The notes: generated from the letters alone by a model not told the origin. Shown: positions 1 through 8,431, numbered from the stretch's first letter. The stretch is 64,000 nt of DNA from JADJWR01 sp963847675 (GCA_963847675.1 CAWKAP010000002.1:186001-250000); one strand, 5' to 3'. Program-made: numbers and translations.

Positions 1-810
1 CGCGCCGTGGCAATCGCTGCACACCGGCGCGGCGACGTTGCCGGCCTGCCGCATCTGACCGTGCTTGCCCTTGTCGAACACCGTCTTCTCGCGCTGGTGG
101 CAACCACCACAGGTGTCGGGGATGTGTGCGCGCGCGACGCGGCTGTCGGCTTCCGACTTGGGCTGGATGTTGTGCGTGCCGTGGCAGGACGTGCAGGTCG
201 GCGCTGCGCTGCTGTAGACAGTCTTGCCCTCGACCAACTGGTTGTGGATGCTGTCGTGGTACGCGGCCTGGATGTTGCCGCCCGGCAGATGCGCCTGCTC
301 GACGAACTTGTCGTTGCCGTGACAGCCGCCACAGGTCTTCTCGATGTTGGCGAAGTTCGTGCGCGACGCCGGATCGCTCGATCGCCTGATGTCGTGACTG
401 CCGTGGCAGTCGTGGCAGGTCGCGGCCATTCCCTGGCCCTTGTCGCGGGCCTTGCCGTGCGCTGTCGTCGTGTAGTGCTTGACGGCGTCCTCATGACAGT
501 TGGCGCATGCCGCGGGCTGCAGCTTTTCCGCATGCGGCAACTGCTCGGCCGAAACGTCGGCATGGCAATCGGTGCACTTGAACTGCATCTCGCCATGCAC
601 CGACTTGGCGAAGATCGCCGCGTCGACCGCAATCGACTTGCCGCCGGCGCCTTTTGCCGAGGCGTCGGCGTGGCACGCCATGCAGGTTTCGTTCGGGTCG
701 GGCGGCGGCGCCTCTTGCGCTGGCGCGGCAGCCGTTTTTGCGCTTGCTGCCCCCGACAGGCCAAAAGCGGCGACGAGAAGCAACGCACGAAGCAGGGCGG
801 CGGGTTTCAT
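1..810 (-). CDS. Multiheme cytochrome c (at least 8 hemes), partial at left edge
   Basis: Reading leftward from an ATG at 810, the frame stays open to the window edge (270 codons), so the C-terminus is missing. A signal peptide ending near ASA at about residue 24 indicates export to the periplasm. Eight CxxCH heme motifs are visible: CMACH, CTDCH, CANCH, CHDCH, CGGCH, CTSCH, CGGCH and CSDCH. The spacing, with extra histidines between motifs, fits a cytochrome c3/NrfH-like multiheme electron carrier. The pattern matches the other multiheme cytochrome at 22280-23480, which is followed by a membrane anchor and a cytochrome b, so a similar partner may lie left of the window. The role is inferred: shuttling electrons between quinol or hydrogenase and periplasmic acceptors. 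The upstream region carries an FNR-like box and a palindrome shared with the hydrogenase promoters. Confidence 0.85.
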   Translation of the reverse strand, partial: MKPAALLRALLLVAAFGLSGAASAKTAAAPAQEAPPPDPNETCMACHADASAKGAGGKSIAVDAAIFAKSVHGEMQFKCTDCHADVSAEQLPHAEKLQPAACANCHEDAVKHYTTTAHGKARDKGQGMAATCHDCHGSHDIRRSSDPASRTNFANIEKTCGGCHGNDKFVEQAHLPGGNIQAAYHDSIHNQLVEGKTVYSSAAPTCTSCHGTHNIQPKSEADSRVARAHIPDTCGGCHQREKTVFDKGKHGQMRQAGNVAAPVCSDCHGA

Positions 811-933
811 CGGAGCTCGTCAGTTGTGCCGATACTTTTCCGGCGTTCGCACGAACTTGTGGCCGCGCGCAGACGCCGGCGCCTGTCGCGACAAGCGATG
901 GCGCGAACATGACACGCACCAATGCCTTGCAGG

Positions 934-947
934 TTGACGAGGATCAA
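934..947. promoter_or_regulatory. FNR/ANR-like box upstream of the multiheme cytochrome
   Basis: The sequence TTGAC-GAGG-ATCAA is an inverted repeat close to the FNR/ANR consensus TTGAT-N4-ATCAA. It lies about 125 bp upstream of the cytochrome start at 810. Boxes of the same form lie upstream of hupD (16484) and hupS (20644). The assignment to an FNR-family protein is inference; no such regulator gene is in the window. Confidence 0.45.
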
Positions 948-1035
948 CCGGCTCACCGCGTTGAGGGCAGCGCTGAAGAAGGACTGCCGAGCGGCAAGAA
1001 AGGCGATGACGTCCGCGCCACAGCGCGGCATGGAC

Positions 1036-1052
1036 GTTACGGATCCCGTAAC
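1036..1052. promoter_or_regulatory. 17-bp palindrome GTTAC-N7-GTAAC, site 1
   Basis: GTTACGGATCCCGTAAC has perfect 7-base arms around ATC. Near-identical palindromes occur at 16421 (upstream of hupD) and 20683 (upstream of hupS). Here it sits between the cytochrome c terminator and the multiheme cytochrome promoter region. It is probably an operator for a dimeric regulator; the regulator is unknown. Confidence 0.45.
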
Positions 1053-1054
1053 AG

Positions 1055-1081
1055 CAAAAAGGCCGGCAACACGCCGGCCTC
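1055..1081 (-). terminator. Rho-independent terminator after cytochrome c gene
   Basis: Read on the minus strand, AGGCCGGC, a five-base loop and GCCGGCCT form an 8-bp GC-rich stem followed directly by a run of five T. It lies 24 bp beyond the stop of the small cytochrome c gene and would end its transcript. Confidence 0.8.
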
Positions 1082-1104
1082 GTTCGGTGAGCAGCAGCGG
1101 CCGC

Positions 1105-1389
1105 TCAGAGCGTCATCACCCAGTCCATGATCAGCTTGAGGTCGGCCTCGCTGGCCGCGGACTTGGGATGGCCACTGCCGGACTGCAGTTTCTTCACGGC
1201 GGCGGCAACGTAGTCCTTGTTGCCCTTGTTCTTGGCGGCGATGTCCTTGAGCCCCGGACCCATTTTCTTCTTGTCGACCGCGTGGCATTTCATGCAGCCG
1301 GCCTCGGTCGCCTTGGCCTCGGACGCATGGGCAACGCCACCGAACATCAGGCTGGCCACCGCCAGCCCGGCGATCAGAAAGGACTTCAT
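1105..1389 (-). CDS. Small periplasmic class I cytochrome c (c551/c552 type)
   Basis: This 94-residue protein has a signal peptide ending at HAS (about residue 23), one heme motif CMKCH (about residues 32-36), a methionine-containing segment (KKMGPGL) and a C-terminal helix ending in DWVMTL, where the usual axial methionine lies. This is the layout of small soluble electron carriers that feed terminal oxidases or accept electrons from dehydrogenases. The ATG at 1389 was chosen because an AGGAGA ribosome site precedes it at good distance; a longer frame to 1527 lacks both a ribosome site and a sensible N-terminus. It is a single gene with its own terminator. The electron partner is unknown, but multiheme cytochromes and a hydrogenase are close by. 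Confidence 0.85.
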   Translation of the reverse strand: MKSFLIAGLAVASLMFGGVAHASEAKATEAGCMKCHAVDKKKMGPGLKDIAAKNKGNKDYVAAAVKKLQSGSGHPKSAASEADLKLIMDWVMTL

Positions 1390-2034
1390 CGACGAATCTC
1401 CTGTCAGGAAAGTTGGCTGTTCAAATTGGCCCGGGGGCCATCGCAGGCGCATGCCGGCGGCACGCCGGTCGCGCACGCAGTGGGGCAATCTACCGGACAC
1501 GTCAGGGAGGAAACTGCGCGGCGTCAAGAGATTGAGTCGATGGAGCGGCGCCGGACCGATCGGCCGCCGGCTCCGGCAGGGCGGCGGCCCGCCGTCGTGG
1601 CTGCCTCCGGGAAGCCATCGCCTCTCGTCAGTGCGTGACCAACTGTTTCAGCAGCCACGCGCTGCAACGTCGCGTTACACCGGCAGCGCACAGGTTCGCC
1701 GACGCCGAGGTACGGTGTGGTCGTCGCTGCTTCCTGCGCAGGAAGCCGCAGACGATGCAGGGCAATGCGGCGCCGACCCCCTCCTCCCGGCGCCTGATTC
1801 CAGGGCTGCACCTCGCAGCCCTTCTTTTTGTCCGAACGTTGACCTTGTCGGAGGCACCGGCCACGGCGGAACCCTGTCGCGCGCCGCCGACACGCCGAGG
1901 GCTTTCGTATCGGACTGTGACTGGGCGCTCACGCGGCAACAGCGGGTTACACCTGCGCGCCGCGCGTCACGGCAAATGCCGCACGATGGCATCGACGACC
2001 GGAGTTGAACCGGTCAGGCGCGAAGGAGAAAACC
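1390..2034. other. Intergenic region between divergent genes, 645 bp
   Basis: This stretch separates the leftward cytochrome c gene from the rightward Spy-like gene, so it should hold both promoters. Open frames on both strands overlap each other and resemble no family I recognise. I see no RNA gene, repeat or clear operator. Confidence 0.4.
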
Positions 2035-2583
2035 ATGCAAGCGAAGAAATCGATCCTCACACTGGCAGTCGTCGCCGCCATTGCGGCCGCCGGCGCGGCG
2101 TTCGCCTACGGACCCGGGCCGCAGGGCGGCGGAATGGGCGCGATGGGGCCGCGCAGCGGCGCCCCGATGGATCCGGCGCAGCGCGCCGAGCGCGTGCAGG
2201 CCCGGCTCGATGCACTGAAGGGCGCCCTGAAGCTGCAAGCGGGCCAGATCGATGCGTGGAACGCCTACGAGGCCAGGGTCAAGTCGGAGGCGCAGGCGCG
2301 GGGGCAACTGCGTCAGGAGATGCAGACGCATCGCGGCGACCCGGAGGCGATGGCCGACTACCGCGTGACGATGATGAAGCACAACGCGCAGGCCGCCGAA
2401 GAGGTCAACGGGCTGCGCAAGGCGCTCGTCGCGACGCTGACCCCCGAGCAGCAGGCGGCGTTCAACGAGTACTCGATGCGGCCGCGCTTCGCGCGCGGGC
2501 CGGGCGCGGGCCAGGGCTACGGCCCCGGAGCGGGCGGCGGACGCGGCCCGGGCTTCGGGCGCGGTTGCCTCGGCGCCGGATAA
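2035..2583 (+). CDS. Spy/CpxP-like periplasmic protein (LTxxQ family)
   Basis: The 182-residue product has a signal peptide (hydrophobic stretch, cleavage near AFA) and a helical middle. One LTPEQQAAF repeat near residue 137 is the LTxxQ hallmark of the Spy/CpxP family of periplasmic chaperones and metal-stress sensors. The N- and C-terminal parts are rich in glycine and proline and look disordered. The ATG at 2035 follows a strong AAGGAG site, so the longer frame from 2005 was not used. It is probably a monocistronic envelope-stress or metal-stress protein, since a terminator follows immediately. Family members bind unfolded proteins; that role here is inference. Confidence 0.75.
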   Translation: MQAKKSILTLAVVAAIAAAGAAFAYGPGPQGGGMGAMGPRSGAPMDPAQRAERVQARLDALKGALKLQAGQIDAWNAYEARVKSEAQARGQLRQEMQTHRGDPEAMADYRVTMMKHNAQAAEEVNGLRKALVATLTPEQQAAFNEYSMRPRFARGPGAGQGYGPGAGGGRGPGFGRGCLGAG

Positions 2584-2596
2584 CCTGCGACCGTAC

Positions 2597-2635
2597 AGAA
2601 GCGGAGCGCCGGTCTTTGGCCGGCGTTTTGCTTCT
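2597..2635 (+). terminator. Rho-independent terminator after Spy-like gene
   Basis: CGCCGG and CCGGCG pair around a seven-base loop, TTTT follows, and the stem is extended by flanking AGAAGC/GCTTCT. It lies 14 bp after the stop at 2583, between two convergent genes. Confidence 0.8.
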
Positions 2636-2681
2636 GGACTTTCCCCAGTCGACCACCGCCTGCGACGCACGCGCGAGCCGT

Positions 2682-3506
2682 TCAGGCCCTCAGATCGCGC
2701 CTCGCGGCGTCGCGCTGCGCGAGGTTGCGCGCGACCAGGTAGCTCGACGCGATCACCGCGACGACGATCGCACCGAACGCCGTCTCGCTGCCTTCGCTCC
2801 ACGCATCGACCGCCGGCAGCGCAAGCCGGGCAACGCCGAAAGCAGCCACCAGCAGCGCCACGGCAGAAACGGCCAGCCCCATGACCCGCGAGGCGATCAC
2901 CGCGATCTGGTCGGCACGTGCGATCAGGCGCGAAATCCACAGGCCGTTGATGCCGTCGGTGACCAGCATGCCGAGGACGAACAACAGGCCAAGCGCCAGC
3001 GCGTGCGCCAGGCCGCCGAACTGTGTCGCCGTCAGCGCAAACAGCGCGCTCTGCGACACCGTGTCGAAACTCAGTGCGAAAAGCGCGCCGACCAGCGCCA
3101 CCGAGCCCGGACGCCCGGCGCGGTTCAGCCGGCCGAGGAAGCGCCCTTTGATGCCGACCGGCGCCACGACCTCGTGGGGCGCGGCGGCCAGCACGGCGCG
3201 CAGGTTGACGATGCCGATGAGGGTCAGGAAGCCGATCGAGATCCACGCCCCGCTCAGTTCCAGCCATGACGGTGCCGTCCAGTGCTCGCTGGCCAGACCG
3301 ACCACCATTGCGATCGTCACCACGATCGCGCCGTGCCCGAGCGAGAACAGCGCACCGCAATAGCGGGCCAGGCCCCGGCCAAGACGCGCGTTGTAGCGCG
3401 TCAGCCCGTCGATTGCGGCGAGGTGGTCGGCATCGAAGCCGTGCTTGAGCCCGAGAAGGAAAACCAGCGCGGCGAGCGCACTCCACTCGGTGGGCAGGTC
3501 GTGCAT
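2682..3506 (-). CDS. hoxN: High-affinity nickel permease, NiCoT/HoxN family
   Basis: The 274-residue membrane protein carries the NiCoT signature H-x4-D-H (HGFDADH, about residues 22-28) in the first helices, with further hydrophobic segments and the conserved ALFSLGH and LFALSFDT regions. NiCoT proteins import Ni2+ (sometimes Co2+) at very low concentration to supply the hydrogenase. It is the last gene of the leftward hydrogenase maturation run, just after nikR. A palindrome in the gap fits a NikR operator, so nickel excess probably represses this gene. It is shorter than HoxN of Cupriavidus (about 350 residues), and closer in size to compact HupN-like permeases. Nickel rather than cobalt is inferred from context. 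Confidence 0.85.
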   Translation of the reverse strand: MHDLPTEWSALAALVFLLGLKHGFDADHLAAIDGLTRYNARLGRGLARYCGALFSLGHGAIVVTIAMVVGLASEHWTAPSWLELSGAWISIGFLTLIGIVNLRAVLAAAPHEVVAPVGIKGRFLGRLNRAGRPGSVALVGALFALSFDTVSQSALFALTATQFGGLAHALALGLLFVLGMLVTDGINGLWISRLIARADQIAVIASRVMGLAVSAVALLVAAFGVARLALPAVDAWSEGSETAFGAIVVAVIASSYLVARNLAQRDAARRDLRA

Positions 3507-3531
3507 GGCGGCGCTCCGGAGGCGGTCAGCG

Positions 3532-3558
3532 GTAGGAACAATGCCGCAATCTTCCTAC
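3532..3558. promoter_or_regulatory. Candidate NikR operator upstream of hoxN
   Basis: GTAGGAA-N13-TTCCTAC is a perfect 7-base inverted repeat of 27 bp overall. The known E. coli NikR operator is GTATGA-N16-TCATAC (28 bp), so arm spacing and sequence are both similar. It is centred about 39 bp upstream of the nickel permease start and lies directly after nikR itself. Confidence 0.6.
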
Positions 3559-3603
3559 GCAACCTTGCGCCCGGTCAAAGCCCCCTGCGGCGCTGAACCG
3601 GCG

Positions 3604-4077
3604 CTAGCCGCGCGGCTTCAGGTGCCGGTGCGGCTCGCCGTGACCGTGCTCGTGCGTGTGCGCGTGCCTCTGGCCGAGATCGGCGGTGACGACGTTGAGC
3701 TGGCCATGCCGCACGCCACGCTCGGCGATCAGCCGGTCGGCGAAGGTCTGCACCTCGTCGAGGTGGCCGCGCAGGATCACGCTCTCGAGGCAGTGCTCGT
3801 GATCGAGGTGCGCGTGCAGCGTCGAGACACACAGGTCGTGGTACTCGTGCTGCAGTTCGATCAGCCGGTCGGCGAGATCGCGCTCATGGTGGTTGTAGAC
3901 GTAGGACAGGTTGGCCACGCAGTGCGCATGCGGTTGCCGGTCGCGGCGCTGCGCTTCGAGTTCGCGGCGGATCAGGTCACGAACCGCCTCCGAGCGGTTC
4001 TCGTAGCCGCGCGCCGCGATCAGCGTGTCGAAGTCGCGGGCGAGATCCTCCGACAGCGAAATGGTGAAGCGCTCCAT
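3604..4077 (-). CDS. nikR: Nickel-responsive repressor NikR
   Basis: The 157-residue protein has an N-terminal ribbon-helix-helix DNA-binding part (RFTISLSEDL, then the helix with NRSEAVRDLIR) and a C-terminal ACT-like nickel-binding domain. The nickel ligands expected from E. coli NikR (three His and one Cys) are matched by the NHH motif, HAHLDHEHC and nearby residues. A His-rich tail (HAHTHEHGHGEPHRH) extends beyond the usual end of about 135 residues and may add metal binding. It starts 33 bp after hoxX and precedes the nickel permease, so it sits in the operon whose metal demand it monitors. It should bind as a tetramer with Ni2+ to repress hoxN. Confidence 0.9.
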   Translation of the reverse strand: MERFTISLSEDLARDFDTLIAARGYENRSEAVRDLIRRELEAQRRDRQPHAHCVANLSYVYNHHERDLADRLIELQHEYHDLCVSTLHAHLDHEHCLESVILRGHLDEVQTFADRLIAERGVRHGQLNVVTADLGQRHAHTHEHGHGEPHRHLKPRG

Positions 4078-4110
4078 GATCTGCTCCGGTCGGACGCGGC
4101 GTGCGACAGG

Positions 4111-5796
4111 CTACACCGCGCCGTCACGCTTGCGCCGGTGCGATGCGAGGTGCAACGGTGTCCACGCATGCGGCACCTTGTTGACGAAGTGCGCCCGCGC
4201 GTAGTGGTAGCTCGGATCGAAGCCGTAGAAGTTGCGCCGCATGTGCGCCAGCTCTTCCTCGCGGTAGGCGGCGAGCGGGCGCTGCGCCTCGTCTTTCGCG
4301 CGGCGCGCCCGCTTGGCTGCCAGCCCGGCGTCGAAATCGGCGGCTTCGGCGAGCCGCCGTGCCTGCGCGATCGCCTGCCCCAGGAACGTGCTGCGGCCCC
4401 CGTCGACCACACGATCGACGAGGCCGATTTCGACTGCCTGTGCGGTTCCCACCGGCAGACGGTTCTCCATCACGGCCCGCGGCTCGCCGCGCGTCACGCG
4501 CCGCGGCAGCGTGTAGGTCCAGTACTCGGAGCCATACAGGTTGCCCATGTTCCTGTAATGCGGGTTCAGGATGACGCCGGCGCGCGCCCAGACCTGATCG
4601 CAGGTGAGCGCCAGAAAGCAGCCGCCGGCGCCGGCATTGCCCTGCAGCGCCGCCACCGTGATGCGGTCGGTGGTTTCCAGCACGGCGCGGCAGATATCGT
4701 CGATCGCGTTGATGTTTCGCAGGGATTCGTCGGCCGGGCTGGCCGCGTTCTCGATCACGTTCAGGTGGATGCCGTTGCTGAAGAAATCCGGCCCGCCGGC
4801 GAGCATCAATACCCGCGTCGGCCGCGCCAGTGCAGTGCGATACGCAGCGAGCAGTTCCCGGCACTGAGCCGTGCTCATCGCGCCGTTGTAGAAGGGAAAG
4901 TTCAGCACGCCGACCGGGCCGTGCTCTTCGTAGCGGATTTCGGCGCAGCCGCCGTTCTGCGGCAGCTGCGCCCATTGCTCGGGAAAGGCCAGCGCGACCG
5001 GCAGCTTCAGCGCGCCGTCGATATCCGCGCGCCGGCAGTGGCCGATCCACACCGCACCATCGCTCGTTGCGCGCAGCGCGGCTCGTCCGCCGCGGGCAAC
5101 CACGCTGCCCGGCGCCGCACCCGCAGGCCGCGGTGCCGCGTGCGCGTCGTAGAGAAAGCAGGGCACGCCGAACAGCGAATCAAGCACGCCGGGCGCGCCA
5201 TCGGCGGCGGCGATTTTGCGCAGCACGCCGGCGGTGTCGTCACGCCGCCAGTCGATGGCGCGCGCCTCCTGCTTCAGCAGCGGCCGCGCCCGGCCGCGCA
5301 CTCCCGGTGCGCCCGGCGGCAGTCGCTGCGGCATGTACGCGCCTTCGGTGAATCGTTCGATCGCCGTCAGCAGCGCGCGCACCGCTGCCTCGGTGACCTC
5401 GCCGCGGTACAGGCTCGACTTGGTACCGGCTCGCATCGGAAAGGTTTCCGCTGCCCACACCGGCCCGGCGTCCATCTCTGCCTCGGCCTGCAGCACGGTG
5501 ACGCCCCATTCTGCTTCGCCGTCCTGGACCGCCCGGTCGAGCGCGCTCGGGCCGCGGTCGCCGACGATGCCGGGATGCACGACCAGACACACGTGCCGGC
5601 GCCACACGCTTTCCGGGATGGCGCGTTTCAGGAACGGCGCCACGACGACGTCCGGCCGGAACAGCGCCACGGCCTCCTCGGTCACCGAATCGGCAATGTC
5701 GAACTCGACCGACACCTCATGCCCGCGCACGGCAAGTTCGACGTACAGCCGCTGCGCGAGGCTGTTGAAGCTGCGGGTCAGGAACAGGATGCGCAT
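4111..5796 (-). CDS. hoxX: HoxX, CO-forming maturase for the hydrogenase active site
   Basis: The 561-residue protein has two halves. The N-terminal part (about 1-270) resembles 10-formyl-tetrahydrofolate transferases (start MRILFLTRSFNS, the HPGIVGDRGPSALD region). The C-terminal part (about 285-560) is an enoyl-CoA hydratase/crotonase fold (GPVGVLNFPF, NAGAGGCFLAL). HoxX is known to move the formyl group to coenzyme A and release CO, giving the Fe-bound CO of the NiFe site under aerobic conditions. It follows hypE by 28 bp in the same direction. Its presence agrees with the oxygen-tolerant type of small subunit encoded by hupS. The length is normal and no key segment is visibly lost. Confidence 0.93.
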   Translation of the reverse strand: MRILFLTRSFNSLAQRLYVELAVRGHEVSVEFDIADSVTEEAVALFRPDVVVAPFLKRAIPESVWRRHVCLVVHPGIVGDRGPSALDRAVQDGEAEWGVTVLQAEAEMDAGPVWAAETFPMRAGTKSSLYRGEVTEAAVRALLTAIERFTEGAYMPQRLPPGAPGVRGRARPLLKQEARAIDWRRDDTAGVLRKIAAADGAPGVLDSLFGVPCFLYDAHAAPRPAGAAPGSVVARGGRAALRATSDGAVWIGHCRRADIDGALKLPVALAFPEQWAQLPQNGGCAEIRYEEHGPVGVLNFPFYNGAMSTAQCRELLAAYRTALARPTRVLMLAGGPDFFSNGIHLNVIENAASPADESLRNINAIDDICRAVLETTDRITVAALQGNAGAGGCFLALTCDQVWARAGVILNPHYRNMGNLYGSEYWTYTLPRRVTRGEPRAVMENRLPVGTAQAVEIGLVDRVVDGGRSTFLGQAIAQARRLAEAADFDAGLAAKRARRAKDEAQRPLAAYREEELAHMRRNFYGFDPSYHYARAHFVNKVPHAWTPLHLASHRRKRDGAV

Positions 5797-5824
5797 CGGT
5801 CCGGTGCTGCGGCCGGCGCGCGCT

Positions 5825-6916
5825 CTAGCAGATGCGCGGCAATTGTTCGCCCGTCAGCCAGTCGACCACACGGCGGCCGCCGAAGCGGGTGGCCATCTGC
5901 ACGAAGTGATGCGGATCCTCGGTCACGGTGCCGATGCGCGCCGAATACGCACCGAGCGGGTGCGAGCGCATGGCGGCCAGCACCGCATCGGCGTCCTGCG
6001 GCGCGACGATGGCGACCAGCTTGCCCTCGTTGGCCACGTACAGCGGGTCGAGGCCGAGGAACTCGCAGGCCGCCTCGACCTGCGGCCGCACGGGGATCGC
6101 CGCCTCGTCGATCAGCATGCCGACGCGGCTCTGCCCGGCGATCTCGTTGAGCGTGGTGGCCAGACCGCCGCGGGTCGGATCGCGCAGCACGTGGATGCCG
6201 CGCGCCGGATCGCCCCGCATTCGCTCCCGCACAGGATCGAGCATCGCGGCCACCAGGCCATGAAGCGCGGCGGTGTCCGACTGCAGGTCCGCGCCGAAGG
6301 CGAGCGACTCGCGTGTCGACATGATCGTCATGCCGTGGTCGCCGATGAAGCCCGACAGCAGGATCGTGTCGCCGGGCAGCGCCCGTTCGCCGCCGATCAC
6401 GATCCCGTCGTCGACCACGCCGACGCCGGTCGTGGTGATGAACACGCCGTCGCCCTTGCCCCGCTCGACCACTTTCGTGTCGCCGGTGACGATGGCCACC
6501 TTCGCCTCGCGCGCGGCGTTCGCCATCGAGTCGACGATGCGCTTGAGGCTTGCGAGCGGAAATCCCTCTTCCAGGATGAAGCTCGCCGCCAGGTACACCG
6601 GCACGGCGCCCGCCATCGCCACGTCGTTGACGGTGCCGTGCACCGACAGGCAGCCGATGTCGCCGCCGGGGAAGAACAGCGGCGTGATCACGTGACTGTC
6701 GGTGGCCATCACGACGCGGCCGGGCGGAAGCTCCACGCGGGCCATGTCGTTGCCCTGGGCCAGCCACTCGTTGTCGAAGGCGGCCGCGAACAGCTGCTCG
6801 ATCAGCTGCTTCATCGCCCGCCCCCCGCCGCCATGGGTCATGTCGACGTGGCCGTGCTTCAGGTCGAGCGGGCGGACGTAGCCCGGCTTCACCCTCTTGT
6901 CGCGTCCGTCGTCCAT
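5825..6916 (-). CDS. hypE: HypE, carbamoyl dehydratase making the CN ligands
   Basis: The 363-residue protein belongs to the PurM-like ATP-using family. HypE takes the carbamoyl group from HypF onto its C-terminal cysteine and dehydrates it to thiocyanate. The expected C-terminal PRIC tail with the acceptor cysteine is present, as are the DMTHGGGG, HGTVNDVAM and VTGDTKVV segments. The start at 6916 (MDDGRDKRV) lies only 5 bp from the end of hypD, which is typical of coupled translation. A longer frame upstream only overlaps hypD in the wrong frame and was rejected. Confidence 0.95.
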   Translation of the reverse strand: MDDGRDKRVKPGYVRPLDLKHGHVDMTHGGGGRAMKQLIEQLFAAAFDNEWLAQGNDMARVELPPGRVVMATDSHVITPLFFPGGDIGCLSVHGTVNDVAMAGAVPVYLAASFILEEGFPLASLKRIVDSMANAAREAKVAIVTGDTKVVERGKGDGVFITTTGVGVVDDGIVIGGERALPGDTILLSGFIGDHGMTIMSTRESLAFGADLQSDTAALHGLVAAMLDPVRERMRGDPARGIHVLRDPTRGGLATTLNEIAGQSRVGMLIDEAAIPVRPQVEAACEFLGLDPLYVANEGKLVAIVAPQDADAVLAAMRSHPLGAYSARIGTVTEDPHHFVQMATRFGGRRVVDWLTGEQLPRIC

Positions 6917-6921
6917 CGTCG

Positions 6922-8064
6922 TCAGGACGCCGCCTGCACGGGCACTTCGCGAAAGCGCCCGTAGGTGTAGTGCGCCGCGCAGGCGCCCTCGCTGGAGACC
7001 ATGCAGCTGCCGACCGGATTCTCCGGCGTGCACACCGTGCCGAAGATCCTGCAGTCGCGCGGGTGCCTGACGCCGCGCAGGATCGCGCCGCACTCGCAGG
7101 CCTTGTTGTCGGCGACCCGGCGCGCCTCGAGCGCGAACTTCTTCTCGGCGTCGAACGCGGCGTACGCCTCGCGGATCGCCAGCGCGCTGTACGGCACCTC
7201 GCCGAGCCCGCGCCACTCGAAGCTGCGGCGCAGTTCGAACACTTCGCTGACCAGTTGCTGCGCCTTGAGGTTGCCGTCGCGCGTCACTGCGCGCGTGAAT
7301 TCGTTCTCGACTTCCGCGCGGTCGTCGTTGACCTGGCGCACCAGCATCAGGACCGCCTGCATCACGTCGAGCGGCTCGAAGCCGGCGATGACGACCGGCT
7401 TGGCGTATTCCTGCGCGAAGTGTTCGTAGGGACGGCTGCCGATCACCGTGCTGACGTGCGCCGGGCCGATGAAGCCGTCGAGCGGCACCGTGCCCAGCGA
7501 GCGCACCTCGGGCGACTCGAGGATGCTGGTGATCGCCGACGGCGTGAGCACGTGGTTGCACACGACGCTGAAGTTCGAAATTCGTTCCGCCGCTGCCTGT
7601 CGGATGACGAGCGCCGTCGGCGGGGTGGTGGTCTCGAAACCGATGGCGAAGAACACCACCTCCGCCTCGGGATGGCGGCGGGCAGTGTCGAGCGCGTCGG
7701 CCGCCGAGTAGACCATCGCGATCCGCGCGCCGCGCGCCTTCGCCTTCAGCAGCGACAGCCCGTCGGAGGCCGGCACGCGCAGGCAGTCGCCGTAAGTCGC
7801 AAGGTGCACCTTGTGTTCGAGCGCCAGCCGGATCGCCAGATCGACGCGACCGATCGGCAGCACGCACACCGGGCAGCCCGGGCCGTGGATCAGGTTCACC
7901 TGCGGCGGCAGCAGGTCGGTGATGCCGTAGCGCGAGATCGCGTGCGTGTGGCCGCCGCAGAACTCCATGAACTGGTAGCGGCGGTCCGGCCGCACCTCGC
8001 GCGCGATCTGCGCCGCGAGGCCACGCGCGAGTTCCCCGTCGCGGAATTCGTCGATCCACTTCAT
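6922..8064 (-). CDS. hypD: HypD, Fe-S scaffold for Fe(CN)2CO assembly
   Basis: The 380-residue protein carries the family motifs: FCGGHTH near residue 35, GPGCPVC near residue 63, the GFETTTP segment, and four C-terminal cysteines for the [4Fe-4S] cluster (CECG, the RDCRIFG region and VCTPENPVGSC). HypD with HypC holds the iron while CN and CO ligands are added. Its start codon overlaps the hypC stop (ATGA), so the two are translationally coupled. Length is normal (about 370-380). Confidence 0.95.
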   Translation of the reverse strand: MKWIDEFRDGELARGLAAQIAREVRPDRRYQFMEFCGGHTHAISRYGITDLLPPQVNLIHGPGCPVCVLPIGRVDLAIRLALEHKVHLATYGDCLRVPASDGLSLLKAKARGARIAMVYSAADALDTARRHPEAEVVFFAIGFETTTPPTALVIRQAAAERISNFSVVCNHVLTPSAITSILESPEVRSLGTVPLDGFIGPAHVSTVIGSRPYEHFAQEYAKPVVIAGFEPLDVMQAVLMLVRQVNDDRAEVENEFTRAVTRDGNLKAQQLVSEVFELRRSFEWRGLGEVPYSALAIREAYAAFDAEKKFALEARRVADNKACECGAILRGVRHPRDCRIFGTVCTPENPVGSCMVSSEGACAAHYTYGRFREVPVQAAS

Positions 8065-8429
8065 GCGCGTTGCCCCGGCAACGCGCCCGAATCGTTCCCC
8101 TCCCCGTCAAGGGGAGGGGGTAGGGGTGGGGATGGGTCTCCGGTGCCTGCCTGCAACCCCATCCCCCTCCCATCCTCCCCCTTGAAGGGGGAGGCGGGCC
8201 TGGTCCCGGCGTCGATGACGCCCGCTTCGGCGAACAGCGCCAGCGTACGTTCCGCTTCGGCCGGATCGAGCTTGGTCAGCGCGTAGCCGACGTGCAGGAT
8301 CACGTAGTCGCCCACTGCGACGTTTTCCACCAAGGCCAGCGAGATCTCCTTGCGGATGCCGCCGAGGTCGACGATCGCGGCGTCGCCCTCGACCAGTTCG
8401 ACCACCCGTACCGGGACCGCCAGGCACAC
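8061..8429 (-). CDS. hypC: HypC chaperone with a repeat-encoded C-terminal tail
   Basis: The start is a GTG giving the invariant N-terminus M-C-L-A-V-P; the second-residue cysteine binds iron and contacts the large-subunit precursor and HypD. The core (about residues 1-75) is a normal HypC. The remaining 46 residues are unusual: they are rich in Pro and Gly and are encoded by a palindromic GC-rich repeat (8095-8194) inserted before the stop, giving 122 residues where 75-95 is usual. The gene lies 2 bp after hypF and overlaps hypD by 4 bp. Function is probably kept because the extension lies after the conserved fold, but this is inference. Confidence 0.9.
   Translation of the reverse strand: MCLAVPVRVVELVEGDAAIVDLGGIRKEISLALVENVAVGDYVILHVGYALTKLDPAEAERTLALFAEAGVIDAGTRPASPFKGEDGRGMGLQAGTGDPSPPLPPPLDGEGNDSGALPGQRA
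8095..8194. repeat. Palindromic G/C-run repeat inside hypC
   Basis: Two palindromic units face each other: one centred on the bases TCCCCGTCAAGGGGA (about 8101-8115) and one at 8174-8194 (CCTCCCCCTTGAAGGGGGAGG in two arms). Between them are G-rich and C-rich arms that also pair. This is the form of small dispersed repeats (REP/MITE-like) common between genes in betaproteobacteria. Here it lies inside the coding frame of hypC. Confidence 0.75.
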
Positions 8430-8431
8430 GT

